This document shows, piece by piece, positions 27,249 through 36,064 of a stretch of DNA of 64,000 bases; position 1 is the stretch's first letter; the number at the start of each line of letters is the position of its first letter. Below the pieces are notes generated by a model. It saw only the letters and a list, made by a program, of their open reading frames with translations. It ran no database searches and was not told where the DNA came from. The DNA comes from Parabacteroides bouchesdurhonensis (GTDB lineage Bacteria; Bacteroidota; Bacteroidia; Bacteroidales; Tannerellaceae): contig NZ_LT896588.1 in assembly GCF_900186615.1 (NCBI RefSeq), positions 87,178-151,177 on the forward strand, read 5' to 3'. Both the position numbers and the translations under genes were made by a program.

Positions 27249-27256
27249 TATGTTTG
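27249..27256 (+). promoter_or_regulatory. candidate -7 box for prmA
   Basis: TATGTTTG, an exact match, about 34 nt before the prmA ATG. Confidence 0.5.
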
Positions 27257-27289
27257 TAACTATAACGTTTTATACAAAAAAACAAAGAA

Positions 27290-28138
27290 ATGAATTATTA
27301 CGAACTAAGCTTTACATATACTTCGCAGGTAGAAACATCAATTATAAATGATGTATTGGCTGCTGAATTGGGAGAAATAGGTTTTGAAAGTTTTGTGGAA
27401 AGTAAAAACGGGCTACTTGGTTATATTCCCGATACATTATATAATATAAATGATTTAGCAGATAAACTTAGTAATTTCCCGTTGGACAATGTCACAATTC
27501 GCTACACTGAAAAGTTAGTAAAAAGCAAGAATTGGAATGAAGAATGGGAAAAGAACTATTTCAATCCTATTCGTATAGGGAATGAATGTATTATAAGGGC
27601 GTCCTTTCATAAGTCTGAGCCGGGCTATACATATAATATTATAATAGATCCCAAAATGGCATTCGGTACCGGCAACCATGAAACAACTTACCTGATGATA
27701 AGTGAAATGCTCAAACTGGATTTGAAAGATAAGGAACTGCTCGATATGGGATGCGGAACGGCCGTGCTGGCAATTCTGGCACAGAAGAGAGGTGCTAAAC
27801 GTATAGTAGGGATAGACATTGATGAATGGGCTTACAACAACGCCCTTGAAAATATCCGATTAAATAATGCGGACGATATACAAATAGCGCTCGGAGGTGC
27901 CGAACAGATCCCTTTATATGGTATGTTTGATATCATTTTCGCCAATATAAACCGTAATATTTTACTTAATGATATAAAGCATTATACGCAATGCATGAAA
28001 TCAGGAAGCTATCTGTACATGAGCGGATTTTATAAGGAAGACATTCCAATCATAGAAACCGAATGTAAGAAGAACAAACTCACTTTCCTTTCATATACAG
28101 AGAAAAACAATTGGGTAGCTGTAAAGGTCAAAAAGTAG
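27290..28138 (+). CDS. prmA: ribosomal protein L11 methyltransferase
   Basis: A 282-residue protein. The N-terminal substrate-recognition domain (about 1-95) starts YYELSFTYTS. The SAM-dependent methyltransferase domain has motif I LLDMGCGTAVLAILAQKRGA and an acidic SAM-binding loop GIDIDEWAYNNA. The catalytic-face segment DIIFANINRNIL corresponds to the NPPY-like motif. KMAFGTGNHETT is the PrmA-specific signature. It trimethylates ribosomal protein L11. It appears monocistronic; 91 bp separate it from the next gene. Confidence 0.95.
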   Translation: MNYYELSFTYTSQVETSIINDVLAAELGEIGFESFVESKNGLLGYIPDTLYNINDLADKLSNFPLDNVTIRYTEKLVKSKNWNEEWEKNYFNPIRIGNECIIRASFHKSEPGYTYNIIIDPKMAFGTGNHETTYLMISEMLKLDLKDKELLDMGCGTAVLAILAQKRGAKRIVGIDIDEWAYNNALENIRLNNADDIQIALGGAEQIPLYGMFDIIFANINRNILLNDIKHYTQCMKSGSYLYMSGFYKEDIPIIETECKKNKLTFLSYTEKNNWVAVKVKK

Positions 28139-28229
28139 AAACATTATTTAACAAGAAAAGTTAACACGCAAATAAACATAAATTCAAACAAAAGCGTTAT
28201 CTTAGTAGAAACTTTAAAAAGAAAGAGTT

Positions 28230-28460
28230 ATGAAAAACGTAGATTCTAAATTATTGCTAGGCCTCGTAGTAGGCGCTGCAGTAGGTGCTGCTGTTGGTTA
28301 TCTGGCAGCTTCAGATAAGAGAGAACAACTATTGGAAGATTTAAAAGAAGTTGCAGGTAAAGTAAAAGAAGGTTTTAACACAGCTCTTGCCAAAGCAAAA
28401 GAAAGTGGATGTGATGCTTTAAAAGCTGTAAAAGAAAAGACAGCCGAAAGCGCTGAATAA
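28230..28460 (+). CDS. YtxH domain-containing small membrane protein
   Basis: A 76-residue protein. A Gly/Ala-rich hydrophobic segment (about 8-27, LLLGLVVGAAVGAAVGYLAA) is followed by SDKREQL and an amphipathic Lys/Glu/Ala helix, the standard YtxH pattern. Such proteins are associated with envelope or general stress in other bacteria. It starts a three-gene cassette (8 bp to the next gene). A weak -7 box (TATCTTAG, one mismatch) lies about 25 bp upstream. Confidence 0.85.
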   Translation: MKNVDSKLLLGLVVGAAVGAAVGYLAASDKREQLLEDLKEVAGKVKEGFNTALAKAKESGCDALKAVKEKTAESAE

Positions 28461-28468
28461 TAATTATT

Positions 28469-28876
28469 ATGGAGAAAGACTCAGAAAAAATCTTCAATAA
28501 GCTGAAAGATGATATTTCAGCCTATGTGGAGTTAAAACTTGAGCTCCTGAAATTAAGCACATATGAAAGAACAGGAAAAGTAATTGCTGTCCTTTCATAT
28601 GGCTTGGTATTGTTGTTTCTCGCCTTTTTTGCCATTTTATTTATTTTCCTTGCATTGGGATTTTTTCTGGGCGATTTATTCGGATCATCAGGTCTAGGCT
28701 TTGCAGGGGTAGCTATTTTATACCTGCTAATGATTGGCGTTATTATGATGAATAAAAACAGAATAAGTGATTTAGTTCTGAACGAAGTAATTGCAGCAAT
28801 GACGTCGAATGACAATAAAAATAATGACACAGACAATGAAGAAGATACAGACGCCACTGGAGAAACTGATTTCTGA
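28469..28876 (+). CDS. phage holin family / DUF1469-like membrane protein
   Basis: A 135-residue protein. An amphipathic N-terminal helix (DDISAYVELKLELLKLSTYERTG) precedes two membrane helices (about 38-64 and 71-92). A cytoplasmic end rich in Asp/Asn/Glu closes the chain (residues 111-135). The layout matches the Actinobacterial/Proteobacterial holin-X (DUF1469) group, which, despite the name, is usually chromosomal and found next to YtxH genes. There is no sign of a prophage. Its 3' end overlaps the next gene. Confidence 0.82.
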   Translation: MEKDSEKIFNKLKDDISAYVELKLELLKLSTYERTGKVIAVLSYGLVLLFLAFFAILFIFLALGFFLGDLFGSSGLGFAGVAILYLLMIGVIMMNKNRISDLVLNEVIAAMTSNDNKNNDTDNEEDTDATGETDF

Positions 28877-29213
28877 TAAAGAACGCATTCAAAAACAATG
28901 CAGAATACAGGAACAAAAGCTGAATGGCGATTTTTCTTATATTCAAGAGAATGCCGGCAGTTTATTGCTTTCCGGTATTTCTTATTTATTATTTCCGGGA
29001 AGCAAATCGACAACAAAATCAAACACAACAACAAATACAAACACAGAAGTAGCCAGGCAAACAGGGCTATCTCTAGGACTTTCAGATTACTTATCCATAG
29101 GAAAAAACATGTTACCTCTTCTTTGGGATATAGCTCAACCTTTTATTATGACCTGGGGAATAAAAAAGGCAAAAAATATAATCTCAAATATCTTTACGAA
29201 GAAAAAGAAATAA
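28836..29213 (+). CDS. conserved-looking membrane-associated protein of the YtxH/holin cassette, unknown
   Basis: About 125 residues from the ATG at 28836. Earlier in-frame ATGs at 28824 and 28809 are also possible and overlap the holin-like gene more deeply. The N-terminus is a charged helix (PLEKLISDKERIQKQ). A short hydrophobic stretch (SLLLSGISYLLFPG) follows, then a Thr/Asn-rich linker (about 58-72) and a C-terminal helical part (LLWDIAQPFIMTWGIKKA) ending in KKKK. I recognise no family. Overlap with the upstream gene and a terminator just after it place it as the third gene of the cassette. Confidence 0.72.
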   Translation: MKKIQTPLEKLISDKERIQKQCRIQEQKLNGDFSYIQENAGSLLLSGISYLLFPGSKSTTKSNTTTNTNTEVARQTGLSLGLSDYLSIGKNMLPLLWDIAQPFIMTWGIKKAKNIISNIFTKKKK

Positions 29214-29229
29214 GTCCAACAATTAATTT

Positions 29230-29257
29230 ATGTTAGAAAGCATGTTTTTTCTAACAT
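29230..29257 (+). terminator. terminator after the YtxH/holin cassette
   Basis: A 10-bp perfect stem (ATGTTAGAAA with its complement) and an 8-nt loop ending in T-rich sequence, 17 bp after the last stop of the cassette. Confidence 0.65.
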
Positions 29258-29285
29258 TTATAAGGCTCAATACAAAAAACATAGT

Positions 29286-29293
29286 TAAATTTG
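29286..29293 (+). promoter_or_regulatory. candidate -7 box for the small lipoprotein gene and possibly gap
   Basis: TAAATTTG, an exact match, 23 bp before the small lipoprotein ATG. No exact box lies between that gene and gap, so both may share this promoter. Confidence 0.5.
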
Positions 29294-29316
29294 CAATCGT
29301 TAAAGACAACGACAAG

Positions 29317-29400
29317 ATGAAACACATTATTACTCTGGCGATAAGTATTATTTTCATGTTTATAACATTGGTTTCTTGTGCAACACCTTGTGGATGTTAA
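29317..29400 (+). CDS. tiny lipoprotein precursor (27 aa)
   Basis: A 27-codon frame with its own -7 box. The peptide starts MKHIITLAIS, has a hydrophobic core and a clear lipobox (TLVSC), and ends in CATPCGC. After cleavage the mature product would be a lipid-modified heptapeptide containing three cysteines. The stop TAA lies 52 bp before gap. The match between signal, lipobox, length and promoter makes chance unlikely, but expression is not shown. The role is unknown. Confidence 0.62.
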   Translation: MKHIITLAISIIFMFITLVSCATPCGC

Positions 29401-29431
29401 ACTGAATTAGAACAAATAGTATTTTTAATAA

Positions 29432-30454
<1,023 letters not shown>

Positions 30455-30473
30455 TTTATTACAATATAATAAG

Positions 30474-30501
30474 AAAGCCGCCCTTGAATAAGGGCGGCTT
30501 T
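30474..30501 (+). terminator. rho-independent terminator of gap
   Basis: A perfect 12-bp GC-rich stem (AAAGCCGCCCTT and complement), a 4-nt loop and a T-run, 20 bp after gap. Confidence 0.92.
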
Positions 30502-30521
30502 TTTTGTATACAAATTCTTCG

Positions 30522-30529
30522 TACTTTTG
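30522..30529 (+). promoter_or_regulatory. candidate -7 box for miaA (leaderless arrangement)
   Basis: TACTTTTG, an exact match. Its last base is only 5 bp before the miaA ATG, so transcription should start at or next to the start codon. A TTG lies about 20 bp upstream within the gap terminator T-run region. Confidence 0.55.
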
Positions 30530-30534
30530 TATAT

Positions 30535-31455
30535 ATGAATAATTATGAACTTATCACCATACTAGGGCCGACAGCCTCTGGCAAGACTGCTTTCGCCGCC
30601 GCATTAGCCTCACAACTGGATACGGAAATAATCAGTGCAGACTCCAGGCAAGTATATCGCTCTATGGATATTGGTACAGGCAAAGACCTCGCCGACTATA
30701 TTGTAGACGGTAAAACCATCCCCTGTCATCTTATAGATATATGCGATCCGGGATATAAATATAATGTATTCGAATACCAGCACGATTTCTACCAAGCTTA
30801 CCAAAGCCTAAAAGAAAAAGGAAAACTTCCTATATTATGTGGAGGGACAGGTATGTACATCGAAGCAGTATTAAAAGGTTATAAATTATTAGATGTTCCT
30901 CAGAATCCGAAATTAAGAGAATCCCTAAAAGATAAATCATTACAAGAACTGGAACAAATACTTGCCTCCTACAAAATATTACACAACAAAACAGATGTAG
31001 ATACAGCACAACGGGCAATACGAGCTATAGAAATAGAGGAATATTATAAAAACGAAGCTCCCGATGCGAATGAATATGATCCTATCAAAAGCCTGATTAT
31101 AGGAATAGACATAGACAGGGAACTCCGTCGTAATAAAATATCAAAACGGCTACGGGTACGATTGGACGAAGGTATGGTAGACGAAGTCCGCAACATCATT
31201 TCATCCGGCGTGAAACCTCAAGACCTTATCTATTATGGGCTGGAATATAAATTCCTTACATTATATATTATAGGGGAATTATCTTACGAGGATATGATCT
31301 CACAATTAGAAATAGCTATCCATCAATTTGCAAAACGGCAAATGACCTGGTTCAGAGGTATGGAACGGCGGGGATGCACAATCCATTGGATCGACTCGAC
31401 GCTTCCCACCAAAGAGAAAATAGAGATTACAAAAAAATTACTTCAAAACACTTAA
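30535..31455 (+). CDS. miaA: tRNA dimethylallyltransferase
   Basis: A 306-residue enzyme. The P-loop is LGPTASGKTAFA (about 9-20), then EIISADSRQVYRSMDIGTGK, the tRNA and substrate region ILCGGTGMYIEAVLKGY, and the C-terminal AKRQMTWFRG. It transfers a dimethylallyl group to A37 of UNN-reading tRNAs. The frame stays open upstream to 30484, but that would translate the gap terminator and begins before the predicted transcription start, so the ATG at 30535 is used. kdsA follows 4 bp downstream. Bacteroidetes often carry two MiaA copies; no second copy lies in this window. Confidence 0.95.
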   Translation: MNNYELITILGPTASGKTAFAAALASQLDTEIISADSRQVYRSMDIGTGKDLADYIVDGKTIPCHLIDICDPGYKYNVFEYQHDFYQAYQSLKEKGKLPILCGGTGMYIEAVLKGYKLLDVPQNPKLRESLKDKSLQELEQILASYKILHNKTDVDTAQRAIRAIEIEEYYKNEAPDANEYDPIKSLIIGIDIDRELRRNKISKRLRVRLDEGMVDEVRNIISSGVKPQDLIYYGLEYKFLTLYIIGELSYEDMISQLEIAIHQFAKRQMTWFRGMERRGCTIHWIDSTLPTKEKIEITKKLLQNT

Positions 31456-31459
31456 TAAT

Positions 31460-32263
31460 ATGATAACAATAGAAGAAATAAATAAAAGCGAAAATTTTTT
31501 CCTGATGGCCGGTCCTTGTGTAATCGAGGGGGAAGACATGGCTTTACGCATAGCCGAAAAAATAGTCGGTATAACAGAGAAACTCAATATTCCATACATA
31601 TTCAAAGGTTCTTATCGCAAGGCTAATCGCTCCCGTTTGGATTCATTTACAGGTATTGGAGATGAAAAAGCACTGAAGATATTACGAAAAGTAAATGAAA
31701 CATTTAATATTCCTACTGTAACAGACATTCACGAAACACATGAAGCAGCAATGGCTGCAGAATATGTTGATGTTTTACAGATACCGGCATTTTTATGCCG
31801 GCAAACCGATTTATTAATAGCTGCAGCTAAAACAGAAAAAATCGTCAATATCAAAAAAGGCCAATTCCTATCTCCCGATGCCATGCAATTTGCAGCACAA
31901 AAAGTGGTTGATGCGGGAAACAAAAATGTAATGCTTACCGAACGTGGTACAACATTTGGTTATACAGACCTGGTAGTTGATTATCGAGGTATTCCACAAA
32001 TGCAGAAATTCGGGTTTCCTGTAATTATGGACGTTACTCATTCTTTACAGCAACCCAATCAAACCTCCGGTGTGACAGGTGGTTTGCCTGCTCTCATTGA
32101 AACAATAGCAAAAGCGGCCATTGCTGTCGGTGCAGACGGGTTATTTATCGAAACTCATCCAGAACCGGGAAAAGCAAAATCGGACGGAGCAAATATGTTG
32201 CAGCTAGATTTATTAGAAGGATTACTTATAAAACTGACTCGTATTCGCGAAGCAATAAAATAA
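31460..32263 (+). CDS. kdsA: 3-deoxy-8-phosphooctulonate synthase (Kdo-8-phosphate synthase)
   Basis: A 267-residue TIM-barrel enzyme. Substrate-binding motifs are MAGPCVIEGEDMALRIAE, FKGSYRKANRSR and ERGTTFGYTDLVVDYRG, and the C-terminal ETHPEPGKAKSDGANML. It joins phosphoenolpyruvate and arabinose 5-phosphate in lipopolysaccharide synthesis. The KdsC-like phosphatase for the next step is encoded near 0.8 kb on the other strand. It is transcribed with miaA (4-bp gap) and probably with the beta-barrel gene 15 bp downstream. Confidence 0.96.
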   Translation: MITIEEINKSENFFLMAGPCVIEGEDMALRIAEKIVGITEKLNIPYIFKGSYRKANRSRLDSFTGIGDEKALKILRKVNETFNIPTVTDIHETHEAAMAAEYVDVLQIPAFLCRQTDLLIAAAKTEKIVNIKKGQFLSPDAMQFAAQKVVDAGNKNVMLTERGTTFGYTDLVVDYRGIPQMQKFGFPVIMDVTHSLQQPNQTSGVTGGLPALIETIAKAAIAVGADGLFIETHPEPGKAKSDGANMLQLDLLEGLLIKLTRIREAIK

Positions 32264-32278
32264 TATAAAGTATAGAAG

Positions 32279-32959
32279 ATGAAAAAAATAGCATTAACAC
32301 TTAGTTTTATTCTATTCGTATTTGTAGCAAATGCTCAATCACCCGTCTCATTCCAGGCAAAAGCTGGCGTTGGAGTTTCAAGTTTATGGGGGAAAAACGC
32401 AGATAGCAACGCAAAATTTGCATATAAGCTTGGAGTTAGTATGGAATATACATTTAACAACACATGGGCTTTACAAACAGCATTGAACTTTGCGTCTAAA
32501 GGTGGCGAGGATAAAGAAGACCAGATCGGAACGGTAACAATGAATGAGCTTTACCTTGAACTACCTATTTTAGCAGCTGCCCGTTTTAATATTGGAACAA
32601 ACACTAAATTAATAATTAATGCAGGTCCATATATAGCATGCGGAGTAGGTGGAAAAACGAAACTTGATCTAATTGAAAAAAACATTCCAACTTCCACCGG
32701 ATACATAACGATAGGTGGTAAATTTGATGTAGATACTTTTGGTAAAATCAGTGACGGAAATTTAGGTTGCAACCGTTTTGATGCAGGTGCTTGTCTGGGA
32801 ATAGGAATTGAATATCAAAAATTTGTCTTTGCTTTAGACAATCAACTCGGACTGGTCAACATAGGTGGTGATTTGGGAGACATAGCAAAATATTTAGGAG
32901 ATGAAAGTTTCTCCCCGAAAAACATATCATCTGTTCTGACTATAGGATACAAATTCTAA
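32279..32959 (+). CDS. outer membrane beta-barrel protein (porin-like family)
   Basis: A 226-residue protein with a signal peptide (about 1-20, ending VANAQS). The mature part follows the PF13568-type outer membrane barrel pattern: QAKAGVGVSSLWGKNAD, YKLGVSMEYTFNNTWALQTALNF, LELPILAAARFNIG. A final strand ends in a terminal aromatic (VLTIGYKF), the signal for outer-membrane insertion. The function is unknown. It lies 15 bp after kdsA and is followed by a bidirectional terminator. Confidence 0.85.
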   Translation: MKKIALTLSFILFVFVANAQSPVSFQAKAGVGVSSLWGKNADSNAKFAYKLGVSMEYTFNNTWALQTALNFASKGGEDKEDQIGTVTMNELYLELPILAAARFNIGTNTKLIINAGPYIACGVGGKTKLDLIEKNIPTSTGYITIGGKFDVDTFGKISDGNLGCNRFDAGACLGIGIEYQKFVFALDNQLGLVNIGGDLGDIAKYLGDESFSPKNISSVLTIGYKF

Positions 32960-32962
32960 AAA

Positions 32963-33014
32963 CAAATGACAGCCGATAGATACATAAACATATATAACTA
33001 TCGGCTGTCATTTG
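32963..33014. terminator. bidirectional terminator between convergent genes
   Basis: A perfect 17-bp inverted repeat (CAAATGACAGCCGATAG and complement; arms 32963-32979 and 32998-33014) with an 18-nt loop, between the beta-barrel gene (+) and the Crp-like gene (-). Confidence 0.85.
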
Positions 33015-33023
33015 CTAATTGTT

Positions 33024-33725
33024 TTATCCCATTTTGCTGATTTTTTTCAACTTGTCTTCATCAATAAGTTTTATTTTTCTACCGTCCAGAGCTATAATAC
33101 GTTCCGAGACAAAAGTCGATAAAGTGCGGATTGCATTAGAAGTTGTCATATTAGACAGATTTGCTAAATCTTCACGGGCAAGATATATACTCAATGTCGC
33201 ACCATCTTCTTCCAAGCCATAACTATCTTTCAGGAATAACAAAGATTCTGCTAAACGACCACGAATATGTTTCTGAGTCAGGTTAACTGTACGTTCGTCT
33301 GCTACACCCAAATCTATAGAAAGTTGACGAATAAAAAACATTGCCAAGTTAGGATTACTCATCAAAAGATCAGTGACTACCGCCATAGGAATCAGGCAAA
33401 CCGTAGATGCTTCAAAAGCGGAAGCATTTGTCAAGTAATTTTCCTGAGCAAAATTCGCACGGTAACCAAAATACTGAACAGGCTTAATCATACGAATGAT
33501 CTGGCTTCGACCTCCAACACCTTCTTTAAAAATTTTCACTTTGCCTTTCAGTAAGCACATCATGTCCCTAGGTTCGTCTCCTTCACAATAAATTAATTCA
33601 TTTCGTTTAAAGTATTGAATAGACGAATTATTACGAAGAATTTCCCGCTCTTTATCGGTCAAAACCCTCCATACTTCTGATAAACTAGCCGATATATCGA
33701 CCTCTTCTTTTTGCTGCTTAACCAC
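33024..33725 (-). CDS. Crp/Fnr family transcriptional regulator
   Basis: A 233-residue protein. The cNMP-binding-like domain spans about 35-145 (FKRNELIYCEGDEPRDMMCLLKG). A dimer helix precedes a complete C-terminal winged helix (about 165-225), whose recognition segment is YLAREDLANLSNMTTSNAIRTLSTF. The layout matches Fnr-type regulators without the N-terminal iron-sulfur cysteines. It stands alone between a terminator and its own promoter box, divergent from the DUF5686 gene, so its targets cannot be inferred from position. Confidence 0.9.
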   Translation of the reverse strand: MVKQQKEEVDISASLSEVWRVLTDKEREILRNNSSIQYFKRNELIYCEGDEPRDMMCLLKGKVKIFKEGVGGRSQIIRMIKPVQYFGYRANFAQENYLTNASAFEASTVCLIPMAVVTDLLMSNPNLAMFFIRQLSIDLGVADERTVNLTQKHIRGRLAESLLFLKDSYGLEEDGATLSIYLAREDLANLSNMTTSNAIRTLSTFVSERIIALDGRKIKLIDEDKLKKISKMG

Positions 33726-33753
33726 GACTGCTATATAACATACTTATGAAGCA

Positions 33754-33761
33754 CAAATATA
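33754..33761 (-). promoter_or_regulatory. candidate -7 box for the Crp-like gene
   Basis: The minus strand reads TATATTTG, an exact match, about 29 bp upstream of the ATG. Confidence 0.5.
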
Positions 33762-33858
33762 CTGATTTTCTTTTGAATCAATAAAACATTTTGTATGATT
33801 AATTACATGCAATTGTAACATTTCATGTTCTTTCACCTATAATTTGAAATTTATTCAT

Positions 33859-33866
33859 TACGTTTG
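33859..33866 (+). promoter_or_regulatory. candidate -7 box for the DUF5686 gene
   Basis: TACGTTTG, an exact match. The predicted start near 33871 leaves no room for an upstream ATG and supports translation from the TTG at 33887. Confidence 0.5.
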
Positions 33867-33886
33867 TATAGAAAGATAGAGATTCG

Positions 33887-36064
33887 TTGAGAAGAATAGT
33901 TACAATACTCGCCCTGATTTTAATAACTGTAAGTGTAATTGCAAACTCAAAAAACACTTATAGTAACAAGACATTGCTTTCTCATAACCTTCCGGCTAAA
34001 AATGTAGAAGCAGACTCTATTATGAGAATCGTAATTAGCAGTGCTGCCGGCTACGAAGACGCAGTTTCTAAATATGATGCCGAAATTTATATTAAAGGAC
34101 ATACGGAAATACTCAAACATAATTTTTTAATTCGTTTTGCCAATCATCTGTTTCCTGTAGACCGTAAAAACAAAGATATAGTTTTCGAGATGGTTAGTCA
34201 GTCTAAGTTTAACGCCCCCAATACATACCTGCATAATTTTAAAGCAGTAAACGGAAACAGCATTCCCAACAGCAGCAAACAACAGGAGGTTTTAAATTAT
34301 CTGAACCTCAATGTCTATTCTCCCACAGCCTATAATGAAGGCATATTAATGCCTGTCGCAAGCAATGCTTTCAGCTTGTACAATTTCACATTGGAAGGCA
34401 TACAGGATACAGCCGGACTAAAAATATATAAAATCCGTTTTATGCCGAAGATATGGAGTCAGAAGCTGGTTTGTGGAGATTTATATATCATAGACAAAAG
34501 CTGGATAATAGACAAAATAGATATGAATGGCCGGCTGTCTTTTGCTGAATTCAATTTAGTAATGACATTCAGCCGAGACTTCCGCCGGTTTATTCTTCCG
34601 GAAAAGGCTGATTTATTTTTAAGGTATCATGTATTGGGTAACGCAATCGTCAGCACCTACCATTCCACGTTTAAATACAACGAAGTCGAATGGGTTGAGG
34701 AAGATAATGAAAAAGGGAAAGGAAAATCACTGGACCTAACCAGCTATTATCGTTTATCATCGGACACGGTTCCAATAATACAGGATTCGGCATATTGGAA
34801 TAAAATACGGGATATTCCCTTAACTGCAGAAGAACAAAAAATATTATATACACCACTTGAGACAAGCGAAGGCAAAACGGATACAACAAACATGACAAAA
34901 TACATAGAGTTAACGGAACAGTTAACAAACACGGTAAACCTGGATTACCGTACCACCCGTATAAAGTATTCCGGCTTATTAAATCCTTTTCAATTGGGAT
35001 ATTCCGCCAGGAACGGGATATCCTACAAACAGAAGCTTCGCCTTAGTAAGACATTTAAAGACGACCGGCAATTGCGTTTCCGGCCGGAAATAGGTTTTGT
35101 ATCCAAACGGAAAGAAATATTTTTTAAAGTTGCAGGAGACTGGGAATATAAACCTGAAAAGATGGGAGTACTCAGTCTTACTATCGCAAATGGTAACCAG
35201 GGATATTCTTCCGAGATTACCCAGAAGATCAATAAAGAATTAAAAGATTCCATTTTCGACTTTGACGATCTGAATCTCAAATACTTCAAACATTATTACG
35301 TTGATTTACGTAATAGCTTCGAGTTGTTCAACGGATTCCAGTTAATGACCGGTATTTCCTACCACCGCCGTATCCCTGTTAAAAGCAAAACGAACATAGA
35401 AGCAGGAGATGATGTAAACGAACTGCTTAGTGAGAACTTTCATGATTTCCTTACAAGTGTCGGTTTCACATATACACCACGACAATATTACAGAATGGAC
35501 GGACACCGTAAAGAATATGTTCGTTCTTATTACCCGACCATATCTCTTGAAATAGCGCAAGCGATTCCGAATGTCGGGAAAAGTACCGGTAATTATGGAC
35601 GTGTTGAAGCCGATATACACCAGAGTATATCGTTAGGCTTACTCCGCAAGCTCAATTATCACATAAGCGGAGGGTTTTACACAAGAGCTAAAAGTACTTA
35701 TTTCGCGGATTTTGAATATTTCACAAGACACAATTTTCCGGATTCGTGGAATGATAAGATCGGAGGAGTATTTAATCTGTTAAAAAGCGAATGGTATAAT
35801 GCTTCCGACAAATACGTTCAAGCCCATTTCATGTATCAAAGTCCGTTTATACTATTCCAGCTACTCGAAAATAAGGAAGCCTCCAAACATATCTTTTCCG
35901 AACGGTTCTATCTCAGCCAGCTATGGACTCCTATATTACCAAGTTACACGGAAGTAGGGTATGGGCTGGGTAACAATATTTTTAACATCGGGATCTTTTT
36001 AGGATTCGACAGATGGGAATATCAAAGTGTCGGCTTTAAATTTGCCTTTGAGTTATTTCAATGA
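33887..36064 (+). CDS. DUF5686 family outer membrane protein lacking the usual N-terminal carboxypeptidase-like domain
   Basis: A 725-residue protein starting at a TTG codon, with an immediate signal peptide (RRIVTILALILITVSVIA). The mature part begins with the segment that usually follows a CarboxypepD_reg-like domain in this family (SIMRIVISSAAGYEDAVSKYDAEIYIKGH). It continues through a beta-rich region to a C-terminal barrel (about 400-725, many YxFxF-type strands, ending FKFAFELF). The missing N-terminal domain makes it shorter than the typical form of more than 800 residues. The function of DUF5686 proteins is unknown. The 3' end overlaps the convergent DUF1460 gene by 7 bp. Confidence 0.83.
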   Translation: MRRIVTILALILITVSVIANSKNTYSNKTLLSHNLPAKNVEADSIMRIVISSAAGYEDAVSKYDAEIYIKGHTEILKHNFLIRFANHLFPVDRKNKDIVFEMVSQSKFNAPNTYLHNFKAVNGNSIPNSSKQQEVLNYLNLNVYSPTAYNEGILMPVASNAFSLYNFTLEGIQDTAGLKIYKIRFMPKIWSQKLVCGDLYIIDKSWIIDKIDMNGRLSFAEFNLVMTFSRDFRRFILPEKADLFLRYHVLGNAIVSTYHSTFKYNEVEWVEEDNEKGKGKSLDLTSYYRLSSDTVPIIQDSAYWNKIRDIPLTAEEQKILYTPLETSEGKTDTTNMTKYIELTEQLTNTVNLDYRTTRIKYSGLLNPFQLGYSARNGISYKQKLRLSKTFKDDRQLRFRPEIGFVSKRKEIFFKVAGDWEYKPEKMGVLSLTIANGNQGYSSEITQKINKELKDSIFDFDDLNLKYFKHYYVDLRNSFELFNGFQLMTGISYHRRIPVKSKTNIEAGDDVNELLSENFHDFLTSVGFTYTPRQYYRMDGHRKEYVRSYYPTISLEIAQAIPNVGKSTGNYGRVEADIHQSISLGLLRKLNYHISGGFYTRAKSTYFADFEYFTRHNFPDSWNDKIGGVFNLLKSEWYNASDKYVQAHFMYQSPFILFQLLENKEASKHIFSERFYLSQLWTPILPSYTEVGYGLGNNIFNIGIFLGFDRWEYQSVGFKFAFELFQ

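Noticed and set aside
28469-28876. Prophage lysis gene (holin)
   Set aside because: No endolysin, portal, capsid or integrase genes are nearby; the family is commonly chromosomal and paired with YtxH.
30484-30534. Longer miaA start at 30484
   Set aside because: It would translate the gap terminator stem and T-run and precede the promoter box; the ATG at 30535 begins the P-loop strand.
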